This document shows, piece by piece, positions 19,225-27,210 of a DNA stretch of 44,483 bases (its first letter is position 1; each line of letters starts with the position of its first letter). The translations under genes were made by a program, and so were the position numbers. The stretch is from positions 1 to 44,483 of the forward strand of contig CAIRBH010000044.1 in NCBI GenBank assembly GCA_903876765.1, given 5' to 3'. The stretch comes from an uncultured Pseudomonadota bacterium. GTDB taxonomy: Bacteria > Pseudomonadota > Gammaproteobacteria > Burkholderiales > Methylophilaceae. The notes below the pieces were generated by a model, which ran no database searches, was not told the origin of the DNA, and saw only the letters and a list, made by a program, of their open reading frames with translations.

Positions 19225-19254
19225 GCCTAATGTCTTAGGCATGGCCAAGCTGGC
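19225..19254 (-). other. Two small hairpins between the DUF2721 gene and Anbu gene
   Basis: A perfect 6-bp stem with 4-base loop (19225–19230 with 19235–19240) is followed by a 4-bp stem (19244–19247 with 19251–19254). There is no T run on either strand, so an intrinsic terminator is not supported. An RNA-processing or attenuation element is possible. Confidence 0.35.
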
Positions 19255-19279
19255 TTAATATTGTGCTATCTGGGTGTTT

Positions 19280-19747
19280 CTATCTGGGTAATTCAATCTT
19301 GGCATTTAAATCTTGGCGATGGCGTGTAATCACCTCTTGTGAGGCAAGAATAATCTCTCGCAAAAAACATAATAGGCCAAAAATTAAGGAAAACATGGCG
19401 GTGATAAACGTCATTAACACAAAACCTGATAAGTGAATATTAATAGCAACGCCAATAAATATGGAGGCAATCGCTAAAGATACGCACAATCCAGCAAAGA
19501 TAAACAAGCCTACTGACCAGCGCATCCAAGAAGTTCTGACTGCAATAATATCTAGCTCATCTAAGAACAATTTGCGCTGCTCCAGATTAAATGCATTTAA
19601 GTTTCTGGCTCTATCTATCGCGCGGCCCAGTCGATTAACCAGTACACCAAGAATAGAGCCGATGCCAGTTAATAAAAAAACTGGCGCGACTGCGTCATGA
19701 ATGGCTAGAGACACATCACGGATATCGGAAGGAGAGTTAATGATCAT
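19280..19747 (-). CDS. DUF2721-family membrane protein
   Basis: This 155-residue protein has a hydrophobic N-terminal segment ('VFLLTGIGSILGVLVNRLGR', about 23–42) followed by a basic amphipathic stretch. Two further membrane segments are at about 78–102 and 107–130. The pattern 'APVFLLTGIGSxLxxLxxRLxRxxDRxR' is that of DUF2721, of unknown function. It is placed between Anbu and the transglutaminase gene on the same strand, so it may belong functionally to that cluster. The ATG at 19747 lacks a clear ribosome-binding site. Confidence 0.82.
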   Translation of the reverse strand: MIINSPSDIRDVSLAIHDAVAPVFLLTGIGSILGVLVNRLGRAIDRARNLNAFNLEQRKLFLDELDIIAVRTSWMRWSVGLFIFAGLCVSLAIASIFIGVAINIHLSGFVLMTFITAMFSLIFGLLCFLREIILASQEVITRHRQDLNAKIELPR

Positions 19748-19807
19748 AAAATTCAGCTTAATCTAGATATGGTTTAGGCTAGTCAGCCAGTCACAATAAT
19801 AAAAAAC

Positions 19808-20683
19808 TTACTGCTGTATTTGCTGCATCTGCCGCATCGACTCGGCCTTTTGGGCAAGTGCGGCAATATCAATGCTGCGTTGCTGAGCTGACGCTGTGCC
19901 AGATTGATTAACCAGCACGCTAGTGGCCATGCCCTCTACGCCGCCGCCAGAACGCAAGCCGCTGACTGGGTTTGCGCTGCGATAGTCTAAGCCAGTCGCC
20001 AGTCGCACATGGCCTTCGCCCGCACGGCAACCGTTAGCAACATCAAAACTTTGCCAGCCTAGGTCAGTTAAATAAACGTCTGCCCAAGCGTGCGTTTGCA
20101 TCAAACTGCCGTCGGCGGTAAATAAATAGCCGCTGACATAGCGTGCTGGCAAACCCATGCTTCGGCAGCACGAAATAAAAATATGGGTATGATCTTGGCA
20201 TACCCCTTGGCCAAGCGCATAAGCGTCTATGGCTGAAGTAGTGACTTGCGTAACCCCAGTGAGGTAATGCACACGCAGAAGTAAAGCATGCATCATTGCC
20301 TCTAGCGCCGCCAGCTGGCCTTGCTCTGCTGCTTTAAACTGTGTCGCAAATGTGCGTATGGCCTCGCTACTTTGGGTAAGCGGGGTATCTCTAAGATAAA
20401 TAGCTAAAGGTAAGTTTTGCTGTACCGATGTCACGGCCAAACCTGTTTCAATCTCACCCATGGCCACGATAGTAATTGCTTGGTGCGGGCTATCAATCAC
20501 TAGCGTGTGTGTGCTATTGCCATAAGCATCTGCTGTGGGGTTGAGTGCGCCTAGTACTTTAATATCCCAACGTTTAACCTGCTGACCAAAGCCATTTTGC
20601 GGTGTTAGTCGTAATTGCTGTATGGTGTAATTCACTGGCTCGCTATACACATAGCGAGTGTGATGCTCTATGCTAAGCAGCAT
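19808..20683 (-). CDS. Transglutaminase-like cysteine peptidase of the Anbu cluster
   Basis: The 291-residue protein starts 'MLLSIEHHTRYVYSEPV', the N-terminal strand domain (Bact_transglu_N) typical of this family. The transglutaminase core follows with Cys162 ('GQGVCQDHTHIF'), His198 ('QTHAWADVYL') and Asp214 ('GWQSFDVANG'), a complete triad. Family members may cleave or form isopeptide/peptide bonds. It follows the alpha-E gene with one base between stop and start, so the two are surely co-transcribed. The C-terminal glutamine/methionine-rich tail ('QKAESMRQMQQIQQ') is variable. Confidence 0.9.
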   Translation of the reverse strand: MLLSIEHHTRYVYSEPVNYTIQQLRLTPQNGFGQQVKRWDIKVLGALNPTADAYGNSTHTLVIDSPHQAITIVAMGEIETGLAVTSVQQNLPLAIYLRDTPLTQSSEAIRTFATQFKAAEQGQLAALEAMMHALLLRVHYLTGVTQVTTSAIDAYALGQGVCQDHTHIFISCCRSMGLPARYVSGYLFTADGSLMQTHAWADVYLTDLGWQSFDVANGCRAGEGHVRLATGLDYRSANPVSGLRSGGGVEGMATSVLVNQSGTASAQQRSIDIAALAQKAESMRQMQQIQQ

Positions 20684-20684
20684 A

Positions 20685-21647
20685 TTAACTCGCCACTATG
20701 CTGAAAAAAGTCTTATGTATTTCTGTACCTAGTTTGTTGTTGGCTTGCACAAAGTCTTCTAAAAATTCATGCAGGCCGTGCTGAAAAATACTGCGCATTT
20801 TGCCAAAACGTAATTTAGCGTGTAGCTCCCCAGCCAAGCGCTTACATTCGGTCTGTCTAGCGCCTGACAGCTGCTCTAAAATAAGGGTAATTTCATCAAA
20901 ACAAGCGTGTAATGATCGCGGCATATCACGCCTTAAAACCAGCAACTCCGCCACCCGCCAAGGCTCTATGGTGTCGCTATAAATTTTCTGATAGGCCTGA
21001 AAAGCTGATACCGAGCGCAAAATAGCGCTCCATTCGTAGTAATCGACCGCGCCGCCTATTTCTTCTTGTTCTGGCAGTAATAAGTGATATTTCACATCTA
21101 GCAATCTGGCGGTATTGTCTGCGCGTTCTATAAACGTACCTAAACGCACAAAACTAAAGGCATCATCCCTTAGCATGGTGCCAAAGCACACCCCTCTAAA
21201 TAAATGTGAGCGGGCTTTTACCCAATCGCAAAATTCACGTAAGCCAGTCTTGGCTAAATCTTGATCAATAAATTGGCTAAATTCTAGCCAAAGTGAATTG
21301 ATGTTTTCCCAAGTTTCTGACGTCATGGTTACCCGCACTGCATGGGCATTTTCGCGGGCACTTCGTAAGGAATTATAAATGCTAGAGGGGTTATTGCTAT
21401 CCATGGCTAAATAATGAATCACGCCAGCGGCGGTATATTCATCATCTTCATATTTAAAGTAGTCGCGCTCGTAGGCCTCTACATTGCCAGATATTTCTAG
21501 TGCTGTTACCCATAACGCGGCTTCACTTTCTGCGGCATTGGGCACTAAGGACATGTTATACGTCACATCCAATACTCTTGCCATATTTTCTGCACGCTCT
21601 ATATATCGCGCCATCCAATAAAGATGATCTGCTGTACGACTTAACAT
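20685..21647 (-). CDS. Alpha-E domain protein (COG2307)
   Basis: The protein has 320 residues and is mostly helical, beginning 'MLSRTADHLYWMARYIERAENMARVLD' and repeating the same helical motif near 'SFVRLGTFIERADNTARLLD' (about residue 170), the duplicated signature of the alpha-E domain. The biochemical role is unknown. It is almost always encoded next to the circularly permuted ATP-grasp and transglutaminase genes, as here. It overlaps the upstream ATP-grasp gene by 7 bp. Confidence 0.9.
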   Translation of the reverse strand: MLSRTADHLYWMARYIERAENMARVLDVTYNMSLVPNAAESEAALWVTALEISGNVEAYERDYFKYEDDEYTAAGVIHYLAMDSNNPSSIYNSLRSARENAHAVRVTMTSETWENINSLWLEFSQFIDQDLAKTGLREFCDWVKARSHLFRGVCFGTMLRDDAFSFVRLGTFIERADNTARLLDVKYHLLLPEQEEIGGAVDYYEWSAILRSVSAFQAYQKIYSDTIEPWRVAELLVLRRDMPRSLHACFDEITLILEQLSGARQTECKRLAGELHAKLRFGKMRSIFQHGLHEFLEDFVQANNKLGTEIHKTFFSIVAS

Positions 21648-23140
21648 GTGCTCACCTCTTGTGTTGCGTCTGTTGGGCTGGCACTATGCATTGCCTCGCC
21701 CGCTGCTTCTTGCAGCACCCAAGTATCTTTAGTGCCACCCCCTTGCGATGAATTCACCACTAGCGAACCTTCTTTCATCGCCACTCTACACAATGCCCCT
21801 GGCACTAAGCTGACGGTTTTTCCGGATAAAACAAAAGGTCGCAAATCCACATGCCTAGGGGCAATACCCTGCTCCACTAGGGTAGGGCAGGTGGAAAGCG
21901 CCAATGTGGGTTGGGCAATATAATTAGCAGGGTTTGCAATAATCCGCTCTTTAAAGTCTGCTAACTCTTTTTTAGACGCAGCAGGGCCTACCAACATGCC
22001 ATAACCGCCTGAGCCTTGCACTTCTTTAACCACCAGCTCTGCTAAATGGGCCAAGGTATAAGCTAAATCATCTGCTTTACTTAATTCATAAGTCGGTACG
22101 TTCTCTAACAGAGGCTCTTCACCTAAATAAAATTTGATCATCGCTGGCACATGAATGTAAGTAGCCTTGTCATCGGCCACCCCAGTGCCCACCGCATTGG
22201 CGAGGGTCACGCCGCCATCACGATACACCGATAGCAAGCCTGGTACGCCTAGCATAGAGTCGGCATTAAACACCAACGGATCTAAGTAATCATCATCTAT
22301 GCGGCGGTAAATCACATCCACCCGTTGCGGCCCTTCAGTAGTGCGCATATACACCGCATTGTTGCGCACAAATAAATCAGATCCCTCTACCAGCTCTACC
22401 CCCATTTGCTGCGCCAAAAATGCATGTTCAAAATAGGCACTGTTATACGCCCCTGGCGTTAATACCACGACGGTAGGCTCATGCACCCCAGCTTGTGCTA
22501 CCGCACGTAAATTTTTCAGCAGTACTTGTGGGTAATGGTCAACTGGCGCAATAGAGTAGCGGCGGAATAATTCGGGGAAAAGTCGCATCATCATTTTGCG
22601 ATCTTCCAGCATATATGAGACGCCAGAAGGGGTGCGTAAATTGTCTTCTAACACATAAAATTGTGATTCGCTGGTACGCACTAAATCTATACCAGCAATA
22701 TGTGCGTAAATTTGATTAGGCACATCCACGCCAAACATCTCAGGTCGGTATTGACTATTGCCCAGCACACTTGCTGGCACTAGCCCCGCTTGAATGATGT
22801 CTTGCTTATGATAAATATCGTGCAAAAACATATTGAGTGCACGAACTCGTTGTATCGCCCCAGCAGATAATTTTGCCCATTCTTTAGCCGCCAATATCCG
22901 CGGCACAATATCAAACGGTATCAGACGTTCAGCCCCGTCATCATCGCCATACACATTAAAGGTGATCCCCACCCGACGAAACAGCAATTCTGCCTCTTGA
23001 CGTTTACTATTGAGCTGATGATGTGGCACGCCTTTAAGCCAATGCTTATAAGCGGCATAGATTTCACGCACGCCAGCCTCGTCGCCACTGGCGCTATTGA
23101 TTTGCATTTCATCAAAAAATGCTATGGCGGAATTTTTCAT
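21641..23140 (-). CDS. Circularly permuted ATP-grasp protein (COG2308)
   Basis: A protein of 499 residues from ATG 23140 ('MKNSAIAFFDEM'). The frame extends to ATG 23185, but the added 15 residues are not typical. Motifs of the family are 'MFGVDVPNQIYAHIAGIDLVR', 'YVLEDNLRTPSGVSYM', 'DVIYRRIDDDYLDP' and the C-terminal 'VDLRPFVLSGK…NSSQGGG'. ATP-grasp enzymes ligate carboxylates to amines, so a peptide- or amide-forming ligase is predicted; the substrate is unknown. First gene of the ATP-grasp–alpha-E–transglutaminase overlap chain. A 258-bp gap with strong inverted repeats separates it from yicC. Confidence 0.9.
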   Translation of the reverse strand: MKNSAIAFFDEMQINSASGDEAGVREIYAAYKHWLKGVPHHQLNSKRQEAELLFRRVGITFNVYGDDDGAERLIPFDIVPRILAAKEWAKLSAGAIQRVRALNMFLHDIYHKQDIIQAGLVPASVLGNSQYRPEMFGVDVPNQIYAHIAGIDLVRTSESQFYVLEDNLRTPSGVSYMLEDRKMMMRLFPELFRRYSIAPVDHYPQVLLKNLRAVAQAGVHEPTVVVLTPGAYNSAYFEHAFLAQQMGVELVEGSDLFVRNNAVYMRTTEGPQRVDVIYRRIDDDYLDPLVFNADSMLGVPGLLSVYRDGGVTLANAVGTGVADDKATYIHVPAMIKFYLGEEPLLENVPTYELSKADDLAYTLAHLAELVVKEVQGSGGYGMLVGPAASKKELADFKERIIANPANYIAQPTLALSTCPTLVEQGIAPRHVDLRPFVLSGKTVSLVPGALCRVAMKEGSLVVNSSQGGGTKDTWVLQEAAGEAMHSASPTDATQEVSTC

Positions 23141-23248
23141 AATCTTATTCTTTCTTATATATATGAATGAATAAGCAAAACTCATACCAAACTATTTATT
23201 ATAAAAATCAATAAGTTACATCATAAAAAAATCGGCGCGGCGCTTTAA

Positions 23249-23293
23249 TGCACGTAATCCGTGCATAGAGGTTAAGCCAGCTAACCTCTATGC
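23249..23293. repeat. Two overlapping inverted repeats upstream of the ATP-grasp gene
   Basis: A perfect 12-bp stem (23263–23274 with 23282–23293, 7-base loop) shares three bases with a perfect 6-bp stem (23249–23254 with 23260–23265, 5-base loop). They lie downstream of yicC and upstream of the ATP-grasp gene on the minus strand. A GC-rich stretch and a T7 run (A's at 23225–23231 on the plus strand) follow on the minus strand. They could act as a yicC terminator or as an attenuator for the Anbu cluster. The rest of the gap 23186–23398 shows nothing else. Confidence 0.6.
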
Positions 23294-23398
23294 CATATTT
23301 AAGTGCAAAAATTTGGCGGCATCATGAGTGTAAAAGTTGGGGCATCTGGCATCTGGCCATAGCAAACTCCCCCTAGCGGGATGGTTGAAAACGCGACA

Positions 23399-24265
23399 TC
23401 ACTCAATATTCTGGATTTGTTCTCGTATTTGCTCTATCAGGACCTTGAGCTCCATGGATACTTGCGTCGTCTGCACAGACACAGATTTAGACCCCAAAGT
23501 GTTGGCCTCTCGATTTAGCTCTTGCATCAAAAAGTCTAAGCGCTTACCCGCTGGGGCACTGCTATTCAAAATACGTTTAACTTCACTGATATGCGCCGTC
23601 AATCGACTTAGCTCTTCATCCACATCAATACGCTGAGCAAATAACACCAGCTCTTGAGCGATACGCTCTTGGTCTATATTTTTTAGGCTCTCATATAATT
23701 TAGCCTCTAACTTAGCTTGATAGGCTTTAGTGAGTTCAGGCAATAGCGGTTTAACTTTTTCGACCAACTGCTCAATTTGCGTCAATCGCTCCAGTACTAA
23801 ATTTTTCAGCTTTTCACCCTCTCTGGCACGAGAATCATTGAGCGCTTGCAAACCTTGTTGCACTAATTTTTTTACATCCTCCACGAGCGTGTCATCACTT
23901 GCAAAATCATTTAACAGCACGCCTGGCCAGCGCAGTATATCGGCCACACTGAGCTCACGGCTTTGAGGAAAATGTAGCCGCGCTTTAGCCTGCATGATGA
24001 CTAGCTGTTGCAGTGCAGCTTCATCCAATTGCTCAGTTTGATGGGCTGAGGTTGCTTGCATTAAATTCAGCTTGCATTCAATTTTACCGCGACTCAATTG
24101 GGCGCTAATAAGCTCACGAATAGCGGGTTCTAAGCTTCTTAAATTTTCATCTAGCTTAAAATGCACATCCAAATAACGGCTATTGACTGCGCGTAATTCC
24201 AGTAGCAAGGTAGCGTTTTCTATGGGGTGTTCCAGCGCGGCGTAGCCTGTCATGCTAAAAATCAT
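23399..24265 (-). CDS. yicC: YicC-family endoribonuclease
   Basis: The 288-residue protein has the N-terminal 'SMTGYA' motif, 'ELRAVNSRYLDVHFKL' and the C-terminal DUF1732 region ('GKRLDFLMQELNREANTLGSKS'). YicC proteins are Mg-dependent RNases; in E. coli YicC participates in decay of the small RNA RyhB. It is divergent from rph with 98 bp between starts. In many relatives yicC directly precedes gmk; here the Anbu cluster intervenes. Confidence 0.93.
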   Translation of the reverse strand: MIFSMTGYAALEHPIENATLLLELRAVNSRYLDVHFKLDENLRSLEPAIRELISAQLSRGKIECKLNLMQATSAHQTEQLDEAALQQLVIMQAKARLHFPQSRELSVADILRWPGVLLNDFASDDTLVEDVKKLVQQGLQALNDSRAREGEKLKNLVLERLTQIEQLVEKVKPLLPELTKAYQAKLEAKLYESLKNIDQERIAQELVLFAQRIDVDEELSRLTAHISEVKRILNSSAPAGKRLDFLMQELNREANTLGSKSVSVQTTQVSMELKVLIEQIREQIQNIE

Positions 24266-24363
24266 ACGGGTACTTTCTCATGAAATAGGAATAAAATTAG
24301 TGTCATGTTATCAAATACTCATGATTTCATGCCAAAATAAAGCACTTCATCAGGAATTTAACC

Positions 24364-25095
24364 ATGCAAAACCCTCACCGCCCAAGTCAACGCCAGCTTA
24401 ATGAACTGCGTCATGTAGAAATTATTCGCCATTACACCAAACACGCTGAAGGTTCAGTGCTAGTGAAGTTTGGCGATACCCAGGTATTATGCACCGCCAG
24501 CGTAGAAGATCGCGTCCCTGGCTTTTTAAAAGGTAAAGGCCAAGGCTGGGTAACCGCAGAATATGGCATGCTACCGCGCTCGACTGGCAGTCGCATGGAC
24601 AGAGAAGCTGCTAAAGGCAAACAATCTGGCCGTACTCAAGAAATCCAACGGCTGATAGGCCGCTCATTACGGGCAATTATTGACTTAGAAAAACTGGGAG
24701 AACGCAGCATTCAAATTGATTGTGACGTGATTCAAGCCGATGGCGGCACTCGAACTGCAAGTATTACTGGCGCTTATGTGGCTTTGCATGATGCTATATC
24801 CACCTTATTAGCCAGCGGCAAAATCACACAAAGCCCGCTGATACAAAGCATCGCTGCTATTTCAGTGGGCATTTACCAAGGCCAGCCCGTGCTTGATTTA
24901 GACTATATTGAAGATTCTGACTGCGATACCGACATGAATGTTGTCATGACAGCCGATGGTGGTTTTGTTGAGGTGCAAGGCACTGCTGAAGGCCAGCCAT
25001 TTAGCCGCGAAGCCATGAATGCCATGTTAGATTTAGCCTCACTTGGCATTACACAACTCATCAAAAAACAAAATGAGGTGCTAAGTGCTAACTAA
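24364..25095 (+). CDS. rph: Ribonuclease PH
   Basis: RNase PH trims tRNA 3' ends phosphorolytically. The 243-residue protein shows '[11 protein letters not shown]', '[19 protein letters not shown]', '[12 protein letters not shown]' and '[20 protein letters not shown]', all typical. The ATG at 24364 has an AGGAA ribosome-binding site. Its end overlaps the rdgB start by 11 bp, indicating coupling. Confidence 0.97.
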   Translation: MQNPHRPSQRQLNELRHVEIIRHYTKHAEGSVLVKFGDTQVLCTASVEDRVPGFLKGKGQGWVTAEYGMLPRSTGSRMDREAAKGKQSGRTQEIQRLIGRSLRAIIDLEKLGERSIQIDCDVIQADGGTRTASITGAYVALHDAISTLLASGKITQSPLIQSIAAISVGIYQGQPVLDLDYIEDSDCDTDMNVVMTADGGFVEVQGTAEGQPFSREAMNAMLDLASLGITQLIKKQNEVLSAN

Positions 25096-25684
25096 GCTGG
25101 TGATTGCCTCAGGCAATCAAGGTAAGTTACGTGAAATCCAACACTTACTCTTGCCACTGAACATCGAAATCATTCCACAATCTATGTTGGCTGTGCCTGA
25201 GTGCGAAGAACCCTACTTTACCTTTTTAGAAAACGCACTGGCCAAAGCGCGTCATGCAAGCAAACACACTGGCTTGCCTGCTCTAGCCGATGATTCTGGC
25301 TTATGTGTAGATGCCCTGCAAGGCGCTCCTGGCGTACTTTCTGCGCGCTATGCTGGCGAACCAAAATCTGACCAAAAAAACAATGCAAAATTGCTAGCGG
25401 TATTGGCGACTGAGCAAAATCGTCATGCGCATTTCTATTGCGTCATGGTGTTAGTACGGCATGAATACGACCCTGAGCCGCTTATCGCCGAAGGGCGCTG
25501 GGCGGGTGAAATTTTAACTGAGTATCGTGGCAATGACGGCTTTGGCTACGACCCGCTTTTTCTGGATGCGAAAACCGCTAAAACCGTGGCTGAATTACCA
25601 TTAGAAATTAAAAGTCGCATCAGCCACCGTGGCCATGCCATGAGTAAATTACTACTGCAACTGGAAAGACTGCGCCATGAGTAA
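25085..25684 (+). CDS. rdgB: XTP/dITP pyrophosphatase (non-canonical purine NTPase)
   Basis: RdgB hydrolyses ITP, dITP and XTP to keep deaminated purines out of nucleic acids. The 199-residue protein begins '[15 protein letters not shown]', with the metal-binding '[12 protein letters not shown]', '[11 protein letters not shown]' and '[11 protein letters not shown]'. The start is GTG at 25085, inside rph; the next gene begins 8 bp before its stop. The rph–rdgB–hemW order is common in betaproteobacteria. Confidence 0.96.
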   Translation: MLTKLVIASGNQGKLREIQHLLLPLNIEIIPQSMLAVPECEEPYFTFLENALAKARHASKHTGLPALADDSGLCVDALQGAPGVLSARYAGEPKSDQKNNAKLLAVLATEQNRHAHFYCVMVLVRHEYDPEPLIAEGRWAGEILTEYRGNDGFGYDPLFLDAKTAKTVAELPLEIKSRISHRGHAMSKLLLQLERLRHE

Positions 25685-25898
25685 GACCCATATAACTTGG
25701 CCTAAATGGCTACGTGATGACAATAGTGTGGTGGCTTGTACTGAAAAAGTAAAAGTCATGAACGAAAATTTTGATGAGCTTAAACAAATCGCGCAAGATG
25801 CACTTGAAGATGGATTGTTGATGGAAGTCAGTGAATCGCAAATGCGAGCAGCCCTACATGAACTGGTTGACGCCCTCATCAATCCTTACAAAAGGTAA
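25677..25898 (+). CDS. Small conserved-looking protein between rdgB and hemW
   Basis: A 73-residue protein, start ATG 25677, overlapping rdgB by 8 bp and abutting hemW with zero spacing. The second half ('MNENFDELKQIAQDALEDG…VSESQMRAALHELVDALINPYK') looks like a two- or three-helix acidic domain; the first part has 'WPKWLRDD'. I do not recognise the family. The tight overlap on both sides argues that it is translated as part of the operon. Confidence 0.75.
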   Translation: MSKTHITWPKWLRDDNSVVACTEKVKVMNENFDELKQIAQDALEDGLLMEVSESQMRAALHELVDALINPYKR

Positions 25899-27146
25899 GT
25901 GACTATCAAAAAAATCATTGATATTATTGCTGCGGATAAGCTAGGCCCTAGGCCGGCTAACGCTGCTGTACCAGTACTAGGCCAACCGACTATTTCAGGC
26001 CTGACTCAGCCACCCCCACTGTCTTTATATATACACATTCCTTGGTGCGTTAAAAAATGTCCTTATTGCGACTTTAATTCGCATGAAAACCGCAATAATA
26101 GTGAGCTACCTGAAAGCGCTTATATCGACGCGCTGATTGCAGACCTTGAACTCGCCACGCCCAAAATATGGGGGCGTAAAATAAAAAGTGTATTTTTTGG
26201 CGGTGGCACACCCAGTTTATTTTCAGCCGCATCTATAGACCGAATTTTAAGCCAAGTGTGTATGCTCACCGCCTTAGAATTTGATGCAGAAATTACCTTA
26301 GAAGCCAACCCAGGTACAGTGGATGCCGCGCATTTTTTGGGCTACCAACAAGCAGGGGTAAATCGACTCTCTTTAGGCATACAAAGTTTTAATAACGCGC
26401 ATTTAAAAGCACTAGGCCGCATACACGATAGCGAACAAGCCAAGCAAGCCATCGCGCTGGCGATGAATACTTTTGAACAAGTGAATTTAGATATGATGTA
26501 TGGTTTGCCTGAGCAGACACTCAACGACGCATTAGAGGATGCACAAACTGCCGTGCAGTTTCAGCCTGCGCATTTATCTTTTTACCACTTAACTTTAGAA
26601 CCTAATACGCCGTTTTATCGCACGCCGCCTAGCTTGCCTGACGAGGACACTAGTTGCGATATGCAAATTGCCATTGAAACCCTATTAGCCCAGCATGGTT
26701 ACCAGCATTACGAAACCTCAGCATTTGCTAAAAAAGCTAAACAAGCTAAGCATAATCTAAACTACTGGCAGTTTGGCGATTATTTAGGCATAGGGGCTGG
26801 GGCGCACAGCAAGCTTAGCTACCACGATAAAATCACCCGCGAAGTGAGGCCTAAGCACCCAAAAGCCTATATGGAGCAAGCCTTGCAAGCTAATGCAGTA
26901 GAAAGAGTATGGCACATCGCTAAAGACGAACTGGGCTTTGAATTTATGATGAACGCACTGCGCCTGATAGACGGCGTTCCGCTGGATTTATTTGAGCAAC
27001 GCTGCGGTTTGCATATACACACACTGCAAGACGCTATTAAAAAAGCGCAAGACAAAGGCCTACTGGTGATTGAGCACGGCTTTATTAAACCCAGTTTATT
27101 GGGGCAACGTTTTTTAAATGAATTGCTCGCATTGTTTTTAGTTTGA
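25899..27146 (+). CDS. hemW: Radical SAM heme chaperone HemW
   Basis: A 415-residue protein formerly called oxygen-independent coproporphyrinogen oxidase. The radical-SAM cluster motif is 'CVKKCPYCDF' (about residues 50–59), followed by 'FFGGGTPSLF', 'ITLEANPGT' and 'GVNRLSLGIQSF'. HemW-type proteins bind heme and deliver it to respiratory enzymes; they lack the features needed for true HemN activity. The start is GTG at 25899, immediately after the stop of the preceding small gene, with AAAGG upstream. An extended N-terminal tail of about 40 residues precedes the core. Confidence 0.93.
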   Translation: MTIKKIIDIIAADKLGPRPANAAVPVLGQPTISGLTQPPPLSLYIHIPWCVKKCPYCDFNSHENRNNSELPESAYIDALIADLELATPKIWGRKIKSVFFGGGTPSLFSAASIDRILSQVCMLTALEFDAEITLEANPGTVDAAHFLGYQQAGVNRLSLGIQSFNNAHLKALGRIHDSEQAKQAIALAMNTFEQVNLDMMYGLPEQTLNDALEDAQTAVQFQPAHLSFYHLTLEPNTPFYRTPPSLPDEDTSCDMQIAIETLLAQHGYQHYETSAFAKKAKQAKHNLNYWQFGDYLGIGAGAHSKLSYHDKITREVRPKHPKAYMEQALQANAVERVWHIAKDELGFEFMMNALRLIDGVPLDLFEQRCGLHIHTLQDAIKKAQDKGLLVIEHGFIKPSLLGQRFLNELLALFLV

Positions 27147-27188
27147 GGCCTTAGCCTGGCCCCAAACTCAATAGTCTGGCCCCAAACT
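27141..27188 (+). repeat. Hairpin and 20-bp-period duplication after hemW
   Basis: A 13-base sequence starting CTGGCCCC occurs at 27156–27168 and again at 27176–27188, exactly 20 bp apart. The end of hemW (27141–27150) can pair with either copy (27158–27167 or 27178–27187) to form a 10-bp stem with one mismatch. There is no T run, so a conventional terminator is not clear; two alternative hairpins are possible. Confidence 0.5.
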
Positions 27189-27210
27189 TATCAGACTTAA
27201 ATTAGGGCAA

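Noticed and set aside
23141-23185. Longer start (ATG 23185) for the ATP-grasp protein
   Set aside because: The extra 15 residues are AT-rich in coding and unlike the family; ATG 23140 gives the expected N-terminus.
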